Assembly (NCBI RefSeq): GCF_024204685.1
Contig: NZ_CP100350.1
Coordinates: 1,714,501 to 1,778,500 of the forward strand
DNA length: 64,000 nt
Direction of reading: 5' to 3'
Source: Gilvimarinus sp. DA14
Lineage (GTDB): Bacteria; Pseudomonadota; Gammaproteobacteria; Pseudomonadales; Cellvibrionaceae
Positions 41,063-49,951 of this stretch are shown here, piece by piece (position 1 is the stretch's first letter; every line of letters begins with the position of its first letter). A program made the translations under genes and the position numbers. The notes below the pieces were generated by a model. The model did no database searches. It was given only the letters and a program-made list of their open reading frames with translations, and had not been told where the DNA came from.

Positions 41063-42835
41063 TTAAAGTGTCAGTGAATCGGATTGTGTGGCACTGTGCA
41101 AACGTGCGTAGTGGCCCTGTTTGGCCATTAGCTCAGCATGTGTGCCTTGCTCGACAATACAGCCATCTTCCAACACCACGATCAAATCGGCTTTTTCAAT
41201 AGTCGACAAGCGGTGTGCGATCACGAACGTAGTTCGCCCCCGCGAAACCGTATCCAATGCTTGCTGAATATAGCGCTCAGATTCGTTATCCAGCGCCGAA
41301 GTTGCCTCATCTAATATAAGAATTGGTGCGTCTTTTAAAATCGCACGGGCAATGGCGAGCCTCTGTCTCTGGCCGCCGGAAAGTTTGGCACCGCCTTCAC
41401 CAATAAAAGTGTCGTAACCCTGCGCAAGCTGTTCGATAAACTCATCGGCATAGGCTAACTTGGCAGCGCGCTGAATATCCTCTGCGGCGGTTTTATGCAA
41501 GGCGCCATAGGCGATATTGGCGGCCACGGAATCATTGAATAAAACCACCTGTTGAGTCACCAAGGCGATTTGCGAGCGCAGGTTCTGCAACTGAAATTTA
41601 CGAATATCCGTGTCATCAACGGTTATGTCACCGCTAAAGCCGCTGTAAAAGCGCGTCAACAGGTTCACCAAGGTAGACTTACCGCTGCCAGACTTGCCCA
41701 CTAGGGCGACAACTTTGCCCGGTTCAACTTCTAAATCTATTCCTCTTAGCGCTTCGCGCTCACTGCCTTGATAAGAAAAGTGTAAATTGCGCACAGACAC
41801 CTTGCCGCGCACACGTTCTGGAGCATAATCGCCGTTATCTTCTTCCGGCTTTTCATCCAAGACCTGAAAAATACTGTCGGCGGCCGCTACACCTTTTTGA
41901 ATCACTGGCACCATTTCACTAAGTTGGCGCATGGGCTTCAACACCATACCCACCGCCAAAAAATAGGCCACGAAGGCGCCTGAGTCCTGTATCTGCATCT
42001 GCCCTAAAGCGACCCAAAGTAAGCTACCCATAGCGAGTGCTACCAGGATCTGAATCAAAGGCGTGTTTAAGGTAGAGGTCAAAACAATTTTTAGGTTCTG
42101 TAAATAGTTGCGCCAGCTGGCCTCAGTAAACCGCTGTTTTTCATACTCCTCGCCACCGAAACTGCGCATTACCCGGTAACCATTTATCATTTCTGAAGTC
42201 ACTTGGGTTATGTCTCCCATGCTGTGTTGCACTTTGGTACTAAGGCGACGCAGCCGTTTTCCAACATAACCCACCAAAGCGGCGATCACTGGCACTACCG
42301 CCATCATCAGGAGAGTCAGTACCCAATCTTTATAAAACAGATAACCGAGTAAAGCGATCACCGTGGTGCCTTCGCGAATCATGGTTTTTAGCGCTTCGGT
42401 AGAGGCTGTGGTGACGTTATTAACGTTGAAGGTAACCAGCGACATTAATTGCCCTGAGTCATTGCGCTCGAAATACTCGCCCGGCAGGTAAACCATATGA
42501 CTGAACAATTGCACGCGCAGGGTATCGACAATGCGGTAGGAAACTTTGGCGATAAAAAAGTTACCCAAAAAGCCACCAAACCCGCGCACCGCGATAATGC
42601 CAATAATAATCAGCGAGGGCATCCATAAAGGGCCGCGATTTTCTGATTCGATAAAATTCAGCAAATATTCCATGTACTGAGCCATGGCAGGCTGCGATGC
42701 AGAATAAATGACAAAGCCTATAACGCTGATTAAAAAACTCAGCCAATGGGGTTTAACATAGCGAAGCAGACGCAAGTAAACCGTTAGCGAAGCGGTATCG
42801 GATGATGAGTTGGGCGAGCTTTTTGTAGCACTCAT
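41063..42835 (-). CDS. msbA: lipid A-core flippase MsbA
   Basis: ABC exporter that flips lipid A–core across the inner membrane (590 aa, E. coli 582). The N-terminal six-helix membrane domain is followed by a nucleotide-binding domain with Walker A GKSGSGKSTLVNL, Q-loop, signature LSGGQRQRLAIARA, and Walker B LILDEATSALD. It lies inside a core-biosynthesis series rather than beside lpxK, which is not in this window, but the substrate family match is strong. Weak ribosome-binding site (AGAG). Confidence 0.93.
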   Translation of the reverse strand: MSATKSSPNSSSDTASLTVYLRLLRYVKPHWLSFLISVIGFVIYSASQPAMAQYMEYLLNFIESENRGPLWMPSLIIIGIIAVRGFGGFLGNFFIAKVSYRIVDTLRVQLFSHMVYLPGEYFERNDSGQLMSLVTFNVNNVTTASTEALKTMIREGTTVIALLGYLFYKDWVLTLLMMAVVPVIAALVGYVGKRLRRLSTKVQHSMGDITQVTSEMINGYRVMRSFGGEEYEKQRFTEASWRNYLQNLKIVLTSTLNTPLIQILVALAMGSLLWVALGQMQIQDSGAFVAYFLAVGMVLKPMRQLSEMVPVIQKGVAAADSIFQVLDEKPEEDNGDYAPERVRGKVSVRNLHFSYQGSEREALRGIDLEVEPGKVVALVGKSGSGKSTLVNLLTRFYSGFSGDITVDDTDIRKFQLQNLRSQIALVTQQVVLFNDSVAANIAYGALHKTAAEDIQRAAKLAYADEFIEQLAQGYDTFIGEGGAKLSGGQRQRLAIARAILKDAPILILDEATSALDNESERYIQQALDTVSRGRTTFVIAHRLSTIEKADLIVVLEDGCIVEQGTHAELMAKQGHYARLHSATQSDSLTL

Positions 42836-42857
42836 GGGCTCTTACCAAAGTTTTGAT

Positions 42858-43631
42858 TCACGAAGAGGCGCGGGTGCGCACCCATAGATCAGCGTATTTC
42901 ACAAAGGTGGCGTGAGACATCACCAGAGCAATCAGCAGCCCCTGCCCACCGTCGAGAAAACCGCGTTTGAGAATGTACATACGCAAGAAACAGGATAGAC
43001 CGTGTAAACAGGCTGACCAAAGCGATCCTTTTTTCCCTTGCTCGTGCCGGGCTATGGCCCACTGCTCGGAGTAAAGCGCAGATTTTGTAACTAAATGACG
43101 CACACTGTTGTAGACATAATGCAACAAGTCGCCCTGTAAACGCTTCACTGGCAACTTATTAGGGTTTTGCAGACGCTCGTGCACCCTGGTGTTATCAAAT
43201 CCCGCACTCAGGCGGGGATACAAACGCGGAATCCAGTCGGGGTACATATCGGTATGACGCATGTAGCGACCAAAACACCAGCTGAGGCGATTTACCTCAT
43301 AAATACAGTCGTCGCTCTCTATTGCGTTCAGTATTTCACGCTTTAACGGCTCACTGACGCGCTCATCGGCATCAATGCACAAAACCCAATGCCCTCGCGC
43401 CAGCGCTTGAGCGCGCTGGCGCTGCACTCCAAACCCCTGCCAATCAGCATTCTGCGTGACCCGCGCCCCAAGGCGCTCGGCTAAAGCTTGGGTACCATCA
43501 CTACTGCCAGAGTCGAGCACAACAATCTCATCGGCAAAATCTAATGATTGCAAGCAAGCCTCAAGCTTGTCTGCTTCGTTCTTTACGATCAGCACAGCCG
43601 ACAAGCGTATTTCAGAGTCCACTTCAGGCAT
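42858..43631 (-). CDS. family 2 glycosyltransferase (WaaE/KdtX-like)
   Basis: Inverting GT-A glycosyltransferase (257 aa) of the WaaE/KdtX group of LPS core enzymes. N-terminal SAVLIVKNEADKLEACL, then VLDSGSSDGTQ and the metal-binding DxD in CIDADERVSEP. The C-terminal region is helical and basic. The ATG at 43631 overlaps the end of the ligase gene by 8 bp; the longer frame upstream lies inside that gene and is discarded. It probably transfers glucose or another hexose to heptose; the exact acceptor is inferred from the locus. Confidence 0.87.
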   Translation of the reverse strand: MPEVDSEIRLSAVLIVKNEADKLEACLQSLDFADEIVVLDSGSSDGTQALAERLGARVTQNADWQGFGVQRQRAQALARGHWVLCIDADERVSEPLKREILNAIESDDCIYEVNRLSWCFGRYMRHTDMYPDWIPRLYPRLSAGFDNTRVHERLQNPNKLPVKRLQGDLLHYVYNSVRHLVTKSALYSEQWAIARHEQGKKGSLWSACLHGLSCFLRMYILKRGFLDGGQGLLIALVMSHATFVKYADLWVRTRASS

Positions 43632-44898
43632 AAGCCTCGCCGACCTCCCGTTGCTGGGCACAGCGCATATAGCCCCACGCCGCCACCAACATAAACGCGT
43701 ACAAGGTGACACCGCTGTTGTGGCGCAAAAAGGCCTGGGTAAGGCCGAATAAAACCACAGAGACCACTAGTATTATGCCGGACATGGCGAACGCCTTGGC
43801 TTCAACTTGAGAACGCTTCATGCGTAGGGCTTCACTGCAGAAAAGCGCAAGTGGAACGGTATAAATAATCAGTAGTGCCAGTAAACCCAATACTCCGCGT
43901 TTGACTGAGACATCCAGCACATCGTTATGGACGTGGGAAAAGCGACTCACACCTTCGCGTACCTTACTATCGTCAATGCGTTGCATCATTGGCTCGATGT
44001 AGCCTTCCTCGCCCCACCCTGCGAGAGGCTTTTCATCAATCAAAGTAGAAGCCGAGCGCCACATTTCCAGGCGCAAGCCCACTGAGCGGCCAACACTTTT
44101 GCCACTCAAATATTGAGCGGTTTCAACCGCGCCCCGGTTCACTCGCTCCTGCACGCCCGTTTGGGGAATTAAATATAGCGCCGCCAAGAATGCCAGGGCC
44201 GTCGCACAGCTGGTGTACAAAACGCGGCGCGGCAGATGGCTGCGCAGGTTAAAAAACAATATCAACACGATTGCCGGAAAGGCCAGCCAGCCGCCCCGAG
44301 CGCCCGACAATACAGATGCCAGAATACCCAGGGTCGCTGCCGCGGCCAATGCCAACACCCAGTAGCCACTGCAGCTCTGTCGCTTGGCCCAGCCTAAACC
44401 GGCCAGGCACAAACCACTCATCAAAATCGATAAATTGCCAAACTGAATCGGATTCATCAAACCAAAGGCCCGCTCGCGGTGCTCCATCAGCACTTGTATT
44501 AGTGCGTAAACACCGGCCGAAGAAGCCCCAATAATCAGTCCCACCCACCAAAACTTTACTAAGGGACGACAACCGAGAATGGCGAGTAAGGCCCCCACCG
44601 CCAACAGATATCGGCTCGGCTCTTCGTAGTAGCGTGACGACGCGCCGTGAATCAAATTTACGGTGCAATTCAACACAAAGCACGCCAACAGTGCGCCAAT
44701 CATAATGGCGTCTTTACGGTTCAGTCCCAGCGCCGGGCGCTTTATCAACAGCCAGGGAACTCCCGCTAGAAAAACCAGGGCAGGCCCATAGGAATATCCA
44801 CTGGGCAACACAAAGCAAAGAGCGCAGCTTATCGCGATGCAAAAGGACAAAAAGAGTCGAAAGCGCCCGTTGTCTGCGTGAAATCCAGCAGCTGTCAT
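43624..44898 (-). CDS. O-antigen ligase family protein
   Basis: Polytopic membrane protein (424 aa) of the O-antigen ligase/polymerase (WaaL/Wzy) superfamily, with about ten to twelve hydrophobic segments. The conserved periplasmic loop carries LRLEMWRSA and SHVHNDVLDVSVKRGVLG, whose His is typical. Position within an LPS core cluster favours ligation of O-antigen or another glycan to lipid A–core, but sequence alone cannot separate ligase from polymerase. It overlaps the GT2 gene by 8 bp. Confidence 0.82.
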   Translation of the reverse strand: MTAAGFHADNGRFRLFLSFCIAISCALCFVLPSGYSYGPALVFLAGVPWLLIKRPALGLNRKDAIMIGALLACFVLNCTVNLIHGASSRYYEEPSRYLLAVGALLAILGCRPLVKFWWVGLIIGASSAGVYALIQVLMEHRERAFGLMNPIQFGNLSILMSGLCLAGLGWAKRQSCSGYWVLALAAAATLGILASVLSGARGGWLAFPAIVLILFFNLRSHLPRRVLYTSCATALAFLAALYLIPQTGVQERVNRGAVETAQYLSGKSVGRSVGLRLEMWRSASTLIDEKPLAGWGEEGYIEPMMQRIDDSKVREGVSRFSHVHNDVLDVSVKRGVLGLLALLIIYTVPLALFCSEALRMKRSQVEAKAFAMSGIILVVSVVLFGLTQAFLRHNSGVTLYAFMLVAAWGYMRCAQQREVGEAYA

Positions 44899-44961
44899 AA
44901 ATTAATATCCAAACCTAAAAGATAGCCCCGCTCCGCGCATTGTCTCCTATGCACGGCCATT

Positions 44962-46029
44962 TTACTGAGCACTACTCATGTTACTTTCAATAACAGAGCC
45001 CTTGTTATCCGCCAGCAATCGGTCCAGCTGCGCCAACACTGCAGCTGGAGGTAAATCATGCAGGCACCTTTTATGTCCCAAGGGGCACTCGCGAGCGAAA
45101 CACGGCTGGCAATCTAATGTTAGCGATGCCGTTGCCACAGCGTCACCTAAAGGCGGTGTAAAACCGGGTGAGGTAGACCCATACACCCCCACCAGTGGGA
45201 GCCCCAGTGCTGCAGCAATATGCATCAGCCCCGAATCATTGCTCACTGCCGCAGAGCTGAGGGACATCAAATCTATAGCATCTGCCAAGGTCGTTTTGCC
45301 GGCCAGAGAGACCACCGGCGCATCAGTAGCCAGCAATTGAGCAATCTCTGCAGCCACAGGCTGATCTTTTGCCGAGCCGAAAATCCAAACCTGCCAGCCT
45401 CGGGCGATCATCTGCTTGGCGACTTCGGCATAGTGAGGCGCAGGCCACTGTTTGGCCGGGCCAAACTCGGCGCCGGGACACAGTGACAGCACAGGTTTTT
45501 TCAGGTTGACTCCATAGCGCTCCCTTAGCGACTCAACACTGTCTTGCTGCGCCACAAGTCGAGGCTCGGGAGGCTTGGGTAGATAAGCGCCCGGCGCATA
45601 GGCCAGAGCGGTAAAACGCTGCACCATCAACGGATAGCGTATGGGGTCCAGTTTACGAATGTCGTTGAGCAGGCCATAGCGCATCTCGCCGCGCCAACCC
45701 ACCCGCACAGGTATGCCGGCAAACGCAGGAATCAACGCAGACTTAAGTGAGTTGGGCAGCACATAGGCTCTGCTGTAATTGTGCTTAGCCAAGCTGCGAG
45801 CCAACTGCCAACGGGCTTTAAGCATTACCTTGCCATGGCCCACGGGCATATCAATGCTCGCGGCGACCTCAGGCATCCGCTCGGTAATAGGGCGACTCCA
45901 GGCTGGGGCCAGCACGTCGATGGCCGCGTCGGAATATTGCTGGCGCAACACTTTAAACAGCGACTGCGCCATTACCATATCGCCCACCCATGATGGGCCG
46001 ACAATCAATATCCGTTCGCTCGCGGCCAC
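44962..46029 (-). CDS. waaF: ADP-heptose:LPS heptosyltransferase II
   Basis: Adds the second heptose to the LPS inner core (355 aa; GT9 family). Recognisable segments are VGPSWVGDMVMAQSLF at the N-terminus, SLCPGAEFGPAKQWP in the middle, and DSGLMHIAAALGLPLVGVYGSTSPGFTPP near the C-terminus. Starts with GTG, with GGGTAA just upstream and only 3 bp after the ilvE stop. waaC is not in the window. Confidence 0.95.
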   Translation of the reverse strand: MAASERILIVGPSWVGDMVMAQSLFKVLRQQYSDAAIDVLAPAWSRPITERMPEVAASIDMPVGHGKVMLKARWQLARSLAKHNYSRAYVLPNSLKSALIPAFAGIPVRVGWRGEMRYGLLNDIRKLDPIRYPLMVQRFTALAYAPGAYLPKPPEPRLVAQQDSVESLRERYGVNLKKPVLSLCPGAEFGPAKQWPAPHYAEVAKQMIARGWQVWIFGSAKDQPVAAEIAQLLATDAPVVSLAGKTTLADAIDLMSLSSAAVSNDSGLMHIAAALGLPLVGVYGSTSPGFTPPLGDAVATASLTLDCQPCFARECPLGHKRCLHDLPPAAVLAQLDRLLADNKGSVIESNMSSAQ

Positions 46030-46032
46030 GAA

Positions 46033-46962
46033 TTACCCTTTAACCGGTGCCAACCATGCTTTGTGCTGAGGCAGCCGGCCTTTTACCGCATCGAAATACA
46101 AGCTCTGTAATTCAGTGGTAATAGGACCGCGCTTACCTTCGCCAATGACCCGGCCATCCAGCTCGCGGATAGGCAGGACCTCGGCCGCAGTACCGGTAAA
46201 GAACACCTCATCCGCCACATAGACTTCATCGCGGGTGATGCGCTTTTCTTTTACGGTATAGCCGCATTCAGCTGCCAGAGTAAAAATCGTGTTGCGAGTG
46301 ATGCCGTCCAGGCAGGAGGTCAATTCGGGGGTATAGATAATGCCGTCACGAATCACAAACACATTTTCGCCACTGCCTTCGGCGACATAACCTTCGTTAT
46401 CCAGCAGCAAAGCTTCTTCACAACCGCTGTCCAGGGCTTCTTGCAGCGCCAGCAGCGAGTTAATGTAATGACCATTGGCCTTGGCTTTACACATGGAAAT
46501 ATTCACATGGTGGCGAGTGTAACTTGAGGTACGCACCTTAATACCCAAATCACGGGCCTCGGGCGACATATATGACGGCCAATTCCAGGCCGCAACCATA
46601 ACGTGTACACGCAGGTTATCAGCGCGTAAACCCATGCCCTCAGAACCATAAAAAGCCATCGGACGCAGATAACTCTCGTGCAGGTTATTTTCGCGCACCA
46701 CCAGTTTTTGCGCTTCATTGAGCACGTCTTTTTCATACGGCAACTTCATACGCATGATGTGCGCTGAGCGGTACAAGCGGTCGGTGTGCTCTTGCAGGCG
46801 GAAGATGCTGGTACCATCTTCGGCGGTCTCATAGGCGCGCACCCCTTCAAAAACGCCCATGCCGTAATGCAGTGTGTGGGTCAAAACGTGCACGCGGGCG
46901 TCACGCCAGGGCACCAGTTCGCCATCCAGCCATATTACGCCGTCGCGATCGGCAAATGACAT
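46033..46962 (-). CDS. ilvE: branched-chain amino acid aminotransferase
   Basis: PLP enzyme for the last step of leucine, isoleucine and valine synthesis (309 aa, same as E. coli IlvE). The catalytic Lys lies in MCKAKANGHYINSLLA, and the PLP-phosphate region EGSGENVFVI and the LTSCLDGITRN segment are present. The ATG at 46962 has AGGAG 7 nt upstream, so the earlier TTG is discarded. Located between glnE and waaF, a linkage shared with Pseudomonas. Confidence 0.97.
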   Translation of the reverse strand: MSFADRDGVIWLDGELVPWRDARVHVLTHTLHYGMGVFEGVRAYETAEDGTSIFRLQEHTDRLYRSAHIMRMKLPYEKDVLNEAQKLVVRENNLHESYLRPMAFYGSEGMGLRADNLRVHVMVAAWNWPSYMSPEARDLGIKVRTSSYTRHHVNISMCKAKANGHYINSLLALQEALDSGCEEALLLDNEGYVAEGSGENVFVIRDGIIYTPELTSCLDGITRNTIFTLAAECGYTVKEKRITRDEVYVADEVFFTGTAAEVLPIRELDGRVIGEGKRGPITTELQSLYFDAVKGRLPQHKAWLAPVKG

Positions 46963-47021
46963 AGCCAACTCCTAAATAAAGTCTCAATGTAGTCTGGGAT
47001 TATCGGTTTGACGGCCAGCTC

Positions 47022-49943
47022 TTATGGGGCACCGGGGTTGAGCAACAGCTGCTGCCACATCGCGGTTACCTGTTTGCGCTCGGCGGCAAACACATCTGTA
47101 CCTTGCAAAACCGCCTGCTGGTGCTGTAGCGCCAGGCGGTGTCCGGTGGATCGATAAGCCTTGTAGGCGTCGATCAGTTGCAATACCTCGGCAGCGGGTA
47201 GCAAGGCCTCTCGCTCCAAGGTTTCCAAAATGCGTATATTATCCGTATACCGGGTCAGGGCAGGCGCTTTGTGGGCCCACGCCAAAACCGCGTATTGAAC
47301 CATAAATTCAATATCGACGATACCTCCGCTATCCTGCTTGAGGTGAAATTCCTCGCTGCCGGCGGCAGTGCCGAGATGGGTGCGCATCTTTTCGCGCATT
47401 TCGATCACATCGGTACGCAGTTTTGCCAGATCGCGCTGGCGCTGCAGTACGCCGTCGCGCACCCGGGCGAACTCGGCCGCGAGACTTTCATTACCCGCAA
47501 TGGCCCGCGCCCGCACAAGTGCCTGATGCTCCCAGGTCCAAGCTTCATTTTCCTGGTATTTGGCAAAGGCGCCTATAGAGGCAACCAACATACCCGAGTT
47601 GCCCGATGGACGCAGGCGCATATCCACTTCGTAAAGCTGGCCGGAAACCGTCTGGGTATTAAGGATATGAATAATGCGCTGTCCCAGGCGGGTGTAGAAG
47701 GTGAGATTGTCGACCGACTTTTCCCCGCCGGTCGCTCCGCCGGTCCAGGTGTTGTGCAAAAACACCAAATCCAGATCTGAGCCGTGCCCCAGCTCAATAC
47801 CGCCGAGCTTGCCATAACCGATTATCGCCAATTCAGGCTCGCGGGCTTCGCCGCCGCCCTCTTGTGCAGGAAAACCGTGGCGCGCCACCATTTGCTCCCA
47901 GGCGAGCGCCAACACATGCTCGAGAATGACCTCGGCAATATAGGTCAGGTAATCACTGACCTTCATCAACGGCAATGCACCAGTGACTTCACTGGCGGCC
48001 ACACGCAGGGCGTGGGCACTGCGGAAATAACGCAGCGATTCCATATGCCCTTCCAGATCATCCCATCCCAGACGCAGCAATTCACGGCGCAACTCATCAC
48101 GCAGCTCGTCTTTATCCGGCGGCGAGTAGAGGCTTTCGGGGGTAAGCAACTCATCCAAAAGTATCGGGTGCTGCGCCAATTGATCCGCAATCCAGGGACT
48201 AACAGCGCTTAACTGCACCAACTGACTCAAAGCGGTGGGGTTTTCCACCAACAGCACCAGGTAAGCACTGCGGCGCACAACCGCCTGCACGAAGGGCATA
48301 ATCCGCTTTAGCGTGGCGCCCCGGTCTATCTCATCTTGTGCCGCGACCGATGCCAGCAGCCGAGGCACAAAGGCATCGAGCCGAGTTCGGCTAGAGGCCT
48401 GCATCGCCAACACCTGACGAGAAGTTTTTAACTCCTCCTGCCACTGCATAACCGCCTGCGGATCAGCGAACGCCTGATCGGCCAAAAACTCTACTGCCTC
48501 GGTCTCGGCCAAGCTGCCATCCCACAGTCCCAGCCAGCTGGCGAGCTCGGCATCATCCACGCCGGATTCATTGTCCGGATCGGCGATAACCTGCTGAAAC
48601 TCTTGATTGACGCGACTGCGGTGTGCACTTAAGGCCTGATAGAACTCATCCCAGCAGGCAAAGCCAAGCATAAACGCGAGGCGTAGCTGACCGGCTTCAT
48701 CCATCGGCAGAGATTGGGTCTGGCGGTCTTGATAGCCCTGAATCGCGTGCTCGGTGTTGCGCAGAAAAATATAGGCCTGCAACAGGGCTTCCCCGCTACC
48801 GGCGGGCAGGTACTTCTCTTGCTCCAGCAACGGCAAGAGTTTACAAACCTGACGCTCGCGCAGGGCCATCTCTTTACCGCCGCGAATTAACTGAAACAGC
48901 TGCACCACAAATTCGACTTCGCGAATGCCTCCCTCGCCGAGCTTGACGTCCAGATCCATACCCTTGCGCTGCACCTGACGCTTGATCAAGCCCTTCATAT
49001 CCCGCAGCGACTCAATCACACTGAAATCCACGTACTGGCGATAGGTAAAAGGCGCGAGCATTTGCATCAGCTCATCCGCCGCTGCTTCACCACCAGCACT
49101 CCAGGCCACGGGCCGCGCTTTGATCATGGCGTAGCGTTCCCAATCCCGCCCCTGCGATTGATAGTAACCTTCCATGGCATCAAAATTTTGCACCAGCGCG
49201 CCGCTCTGACCGTGGGGACGCAGACGCATATCCACCCGAAAAACAAAACCATCGGCGGTTTGTGCATCCAGCGTTTTAATCAGCTTTTGCCCCAAACGGA
49301 CAAAAAACTCCTGATTGCTGAGGTTTTTGCGCTCGCCGTTGGTTTCACCGGCTTCGGGGTAGGCGAATATCAAATCAATGTCGGACGAAACGTTCAGCTC
49401 ACGGGCGCCAAGCTTGCCCATGCCCAGTACCACCATGGCCTGAGCCTGGCCCGAGTCGCGGCCCACAGGCTCACCAAAACGCGCCGTCAGCGCGCGATGG
49501 TGCCAGTTGAGGCACCCTTGAATCACGGTATCTGCGAACGCTGACAGCTCTGCCGTTACCTCAGACATCGAGGCCAAACGATTCAGGTCCCGCCAAATAA
49601 TGCGCACCATGGCACGGTTGCGCGCAAGCCTCACCCGGCGATCGAGTTCAGCGTCGTCTTCGGCGCCCTCTAAGGTCTTTTGCAGTGCAGCCAGCTGCTT
49701 TTCGCTCTGCACCGTAAATAAATCCCCGGTTTCTACCAACGACTGCAAATGCTGTGGATTGCGGGCGCAGGTTTGCGCGATAAATTCGCTACCGGCGAGA
49801 GCCAGATCCAGCTGTTGTGAAAACACCTCAGGCGCCTTATCCAGTAAAGATTGCAAGTCACAGGTTTCGGCTAACTGCTCGCGATGGCGTGCCGCAACGG
49901 CGGCCAGTGCTTCTGGCAGGGGACGATTTTGATTCATAGACAT
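47022..49943 (-). CDS. glnE: glutamine synthetase adenylyltransferase/deadenylase
   Basis: Two-domain enzyme that adenylylates and deadenylylates GlnA in response to PII (973 aa). The deadenylylase half and the adenylylase half each have a GS-x9-10-D-D nucleotidyltransferase motif: NVSSDIDLIFAYPE in the first and GHGSDLDLVFLH in the second. Helical regulatory segments lie between. It directly follows the GspE/PilB-type gene by 8 bp. Nitrogen control is shared functionally with gltBD elsewhere in the window. Confidence 0.96.
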   Translation of the reverse strand: MSMNQNRPLPEALAAVAARHREQLAETCDLQSLLDKAPEVFSQQLDLALAGSEFIAQTCARNPQHLQSLVETGDLFTVQSEKQLAALQKTLEGAEDDAELDRRVRLARNRAMVRIIWRDLNRLASMSEVTAELSAFADTVIQGCLNWHHRALTARFGEPVGRDSGQAQAMVVLGMGKLGARELNVSSDIDLIFAYPEAGETNGERKNLSNQEFFVRLGQKLIKTLDAQTADGFVFRVDMRLRPHGQSGALVQNFDAMEGYYQSQGRDWERYAMIKARPVAWSAGGEAAADELMQMLAPFTYRQYVDFSVIESLRDMKGLIKRQVQRKGMDLDVKLGEGGIREVEFVVQLFQLIRGGKEMALRERQVCKLLPLLEQEKYLPAGSGEALLQAYIFLRNTEHAIQGYQDRQTQSLPMDEAGQLRLAFMLGFACWDEFYQALSAHRSRVNQEFQQVIADPDNESGVDDAELASWLGLWDGSLAETEAVEFLADQAFADPQAVMQWQEELKTSRQVLAMQASSRTRLDAFVPRLLASVAAQDEIDRGATLKRIMPFVQAVVRRSAYLVLLVENPTALSQLVQLSAVSPWIADQLAQHPILLDELLTPESLYSPPDKDELRDELRRELLRLGWDDLEGHMESLRYFRSAHALRVAASEVTGALPLMKVSDYLTYIAEVILEHVLALAWEQMVARHGFPAQEGGGEAREPELAIIGYGKLGGIELGHGSDLDLVFLHNTWTGGATGGEKSVDNLTFYTRLGQRIIHILNTQTVSGQLYEVDMRLRPSGNSGMLVASIGAFAKYQENEAWTWEHQALVRARAIAGNESLAAEFARVRDGVLQRQRDLAKLRTDVIEMREKMRTHLGTAAGSEEFHLKQDSGGIVDIEFMVQYAVLAWAHKAPALTRYTDNIRILETLEREALLPAAEVLQLIDAYKAYRSTGHRLALQHQQAVLQGTDVFAAERKQVTAMWQQLLLNPGAP

Positions 49944-49951
49944 TGTTACTT

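Noticed and set aside
43632-43712. Extended start of the GT2 gene
   Set aside because: It would lie inside the ligase gene; the ATG at 43631 starts at the GT2 domain and overlaps by only 8 bp.
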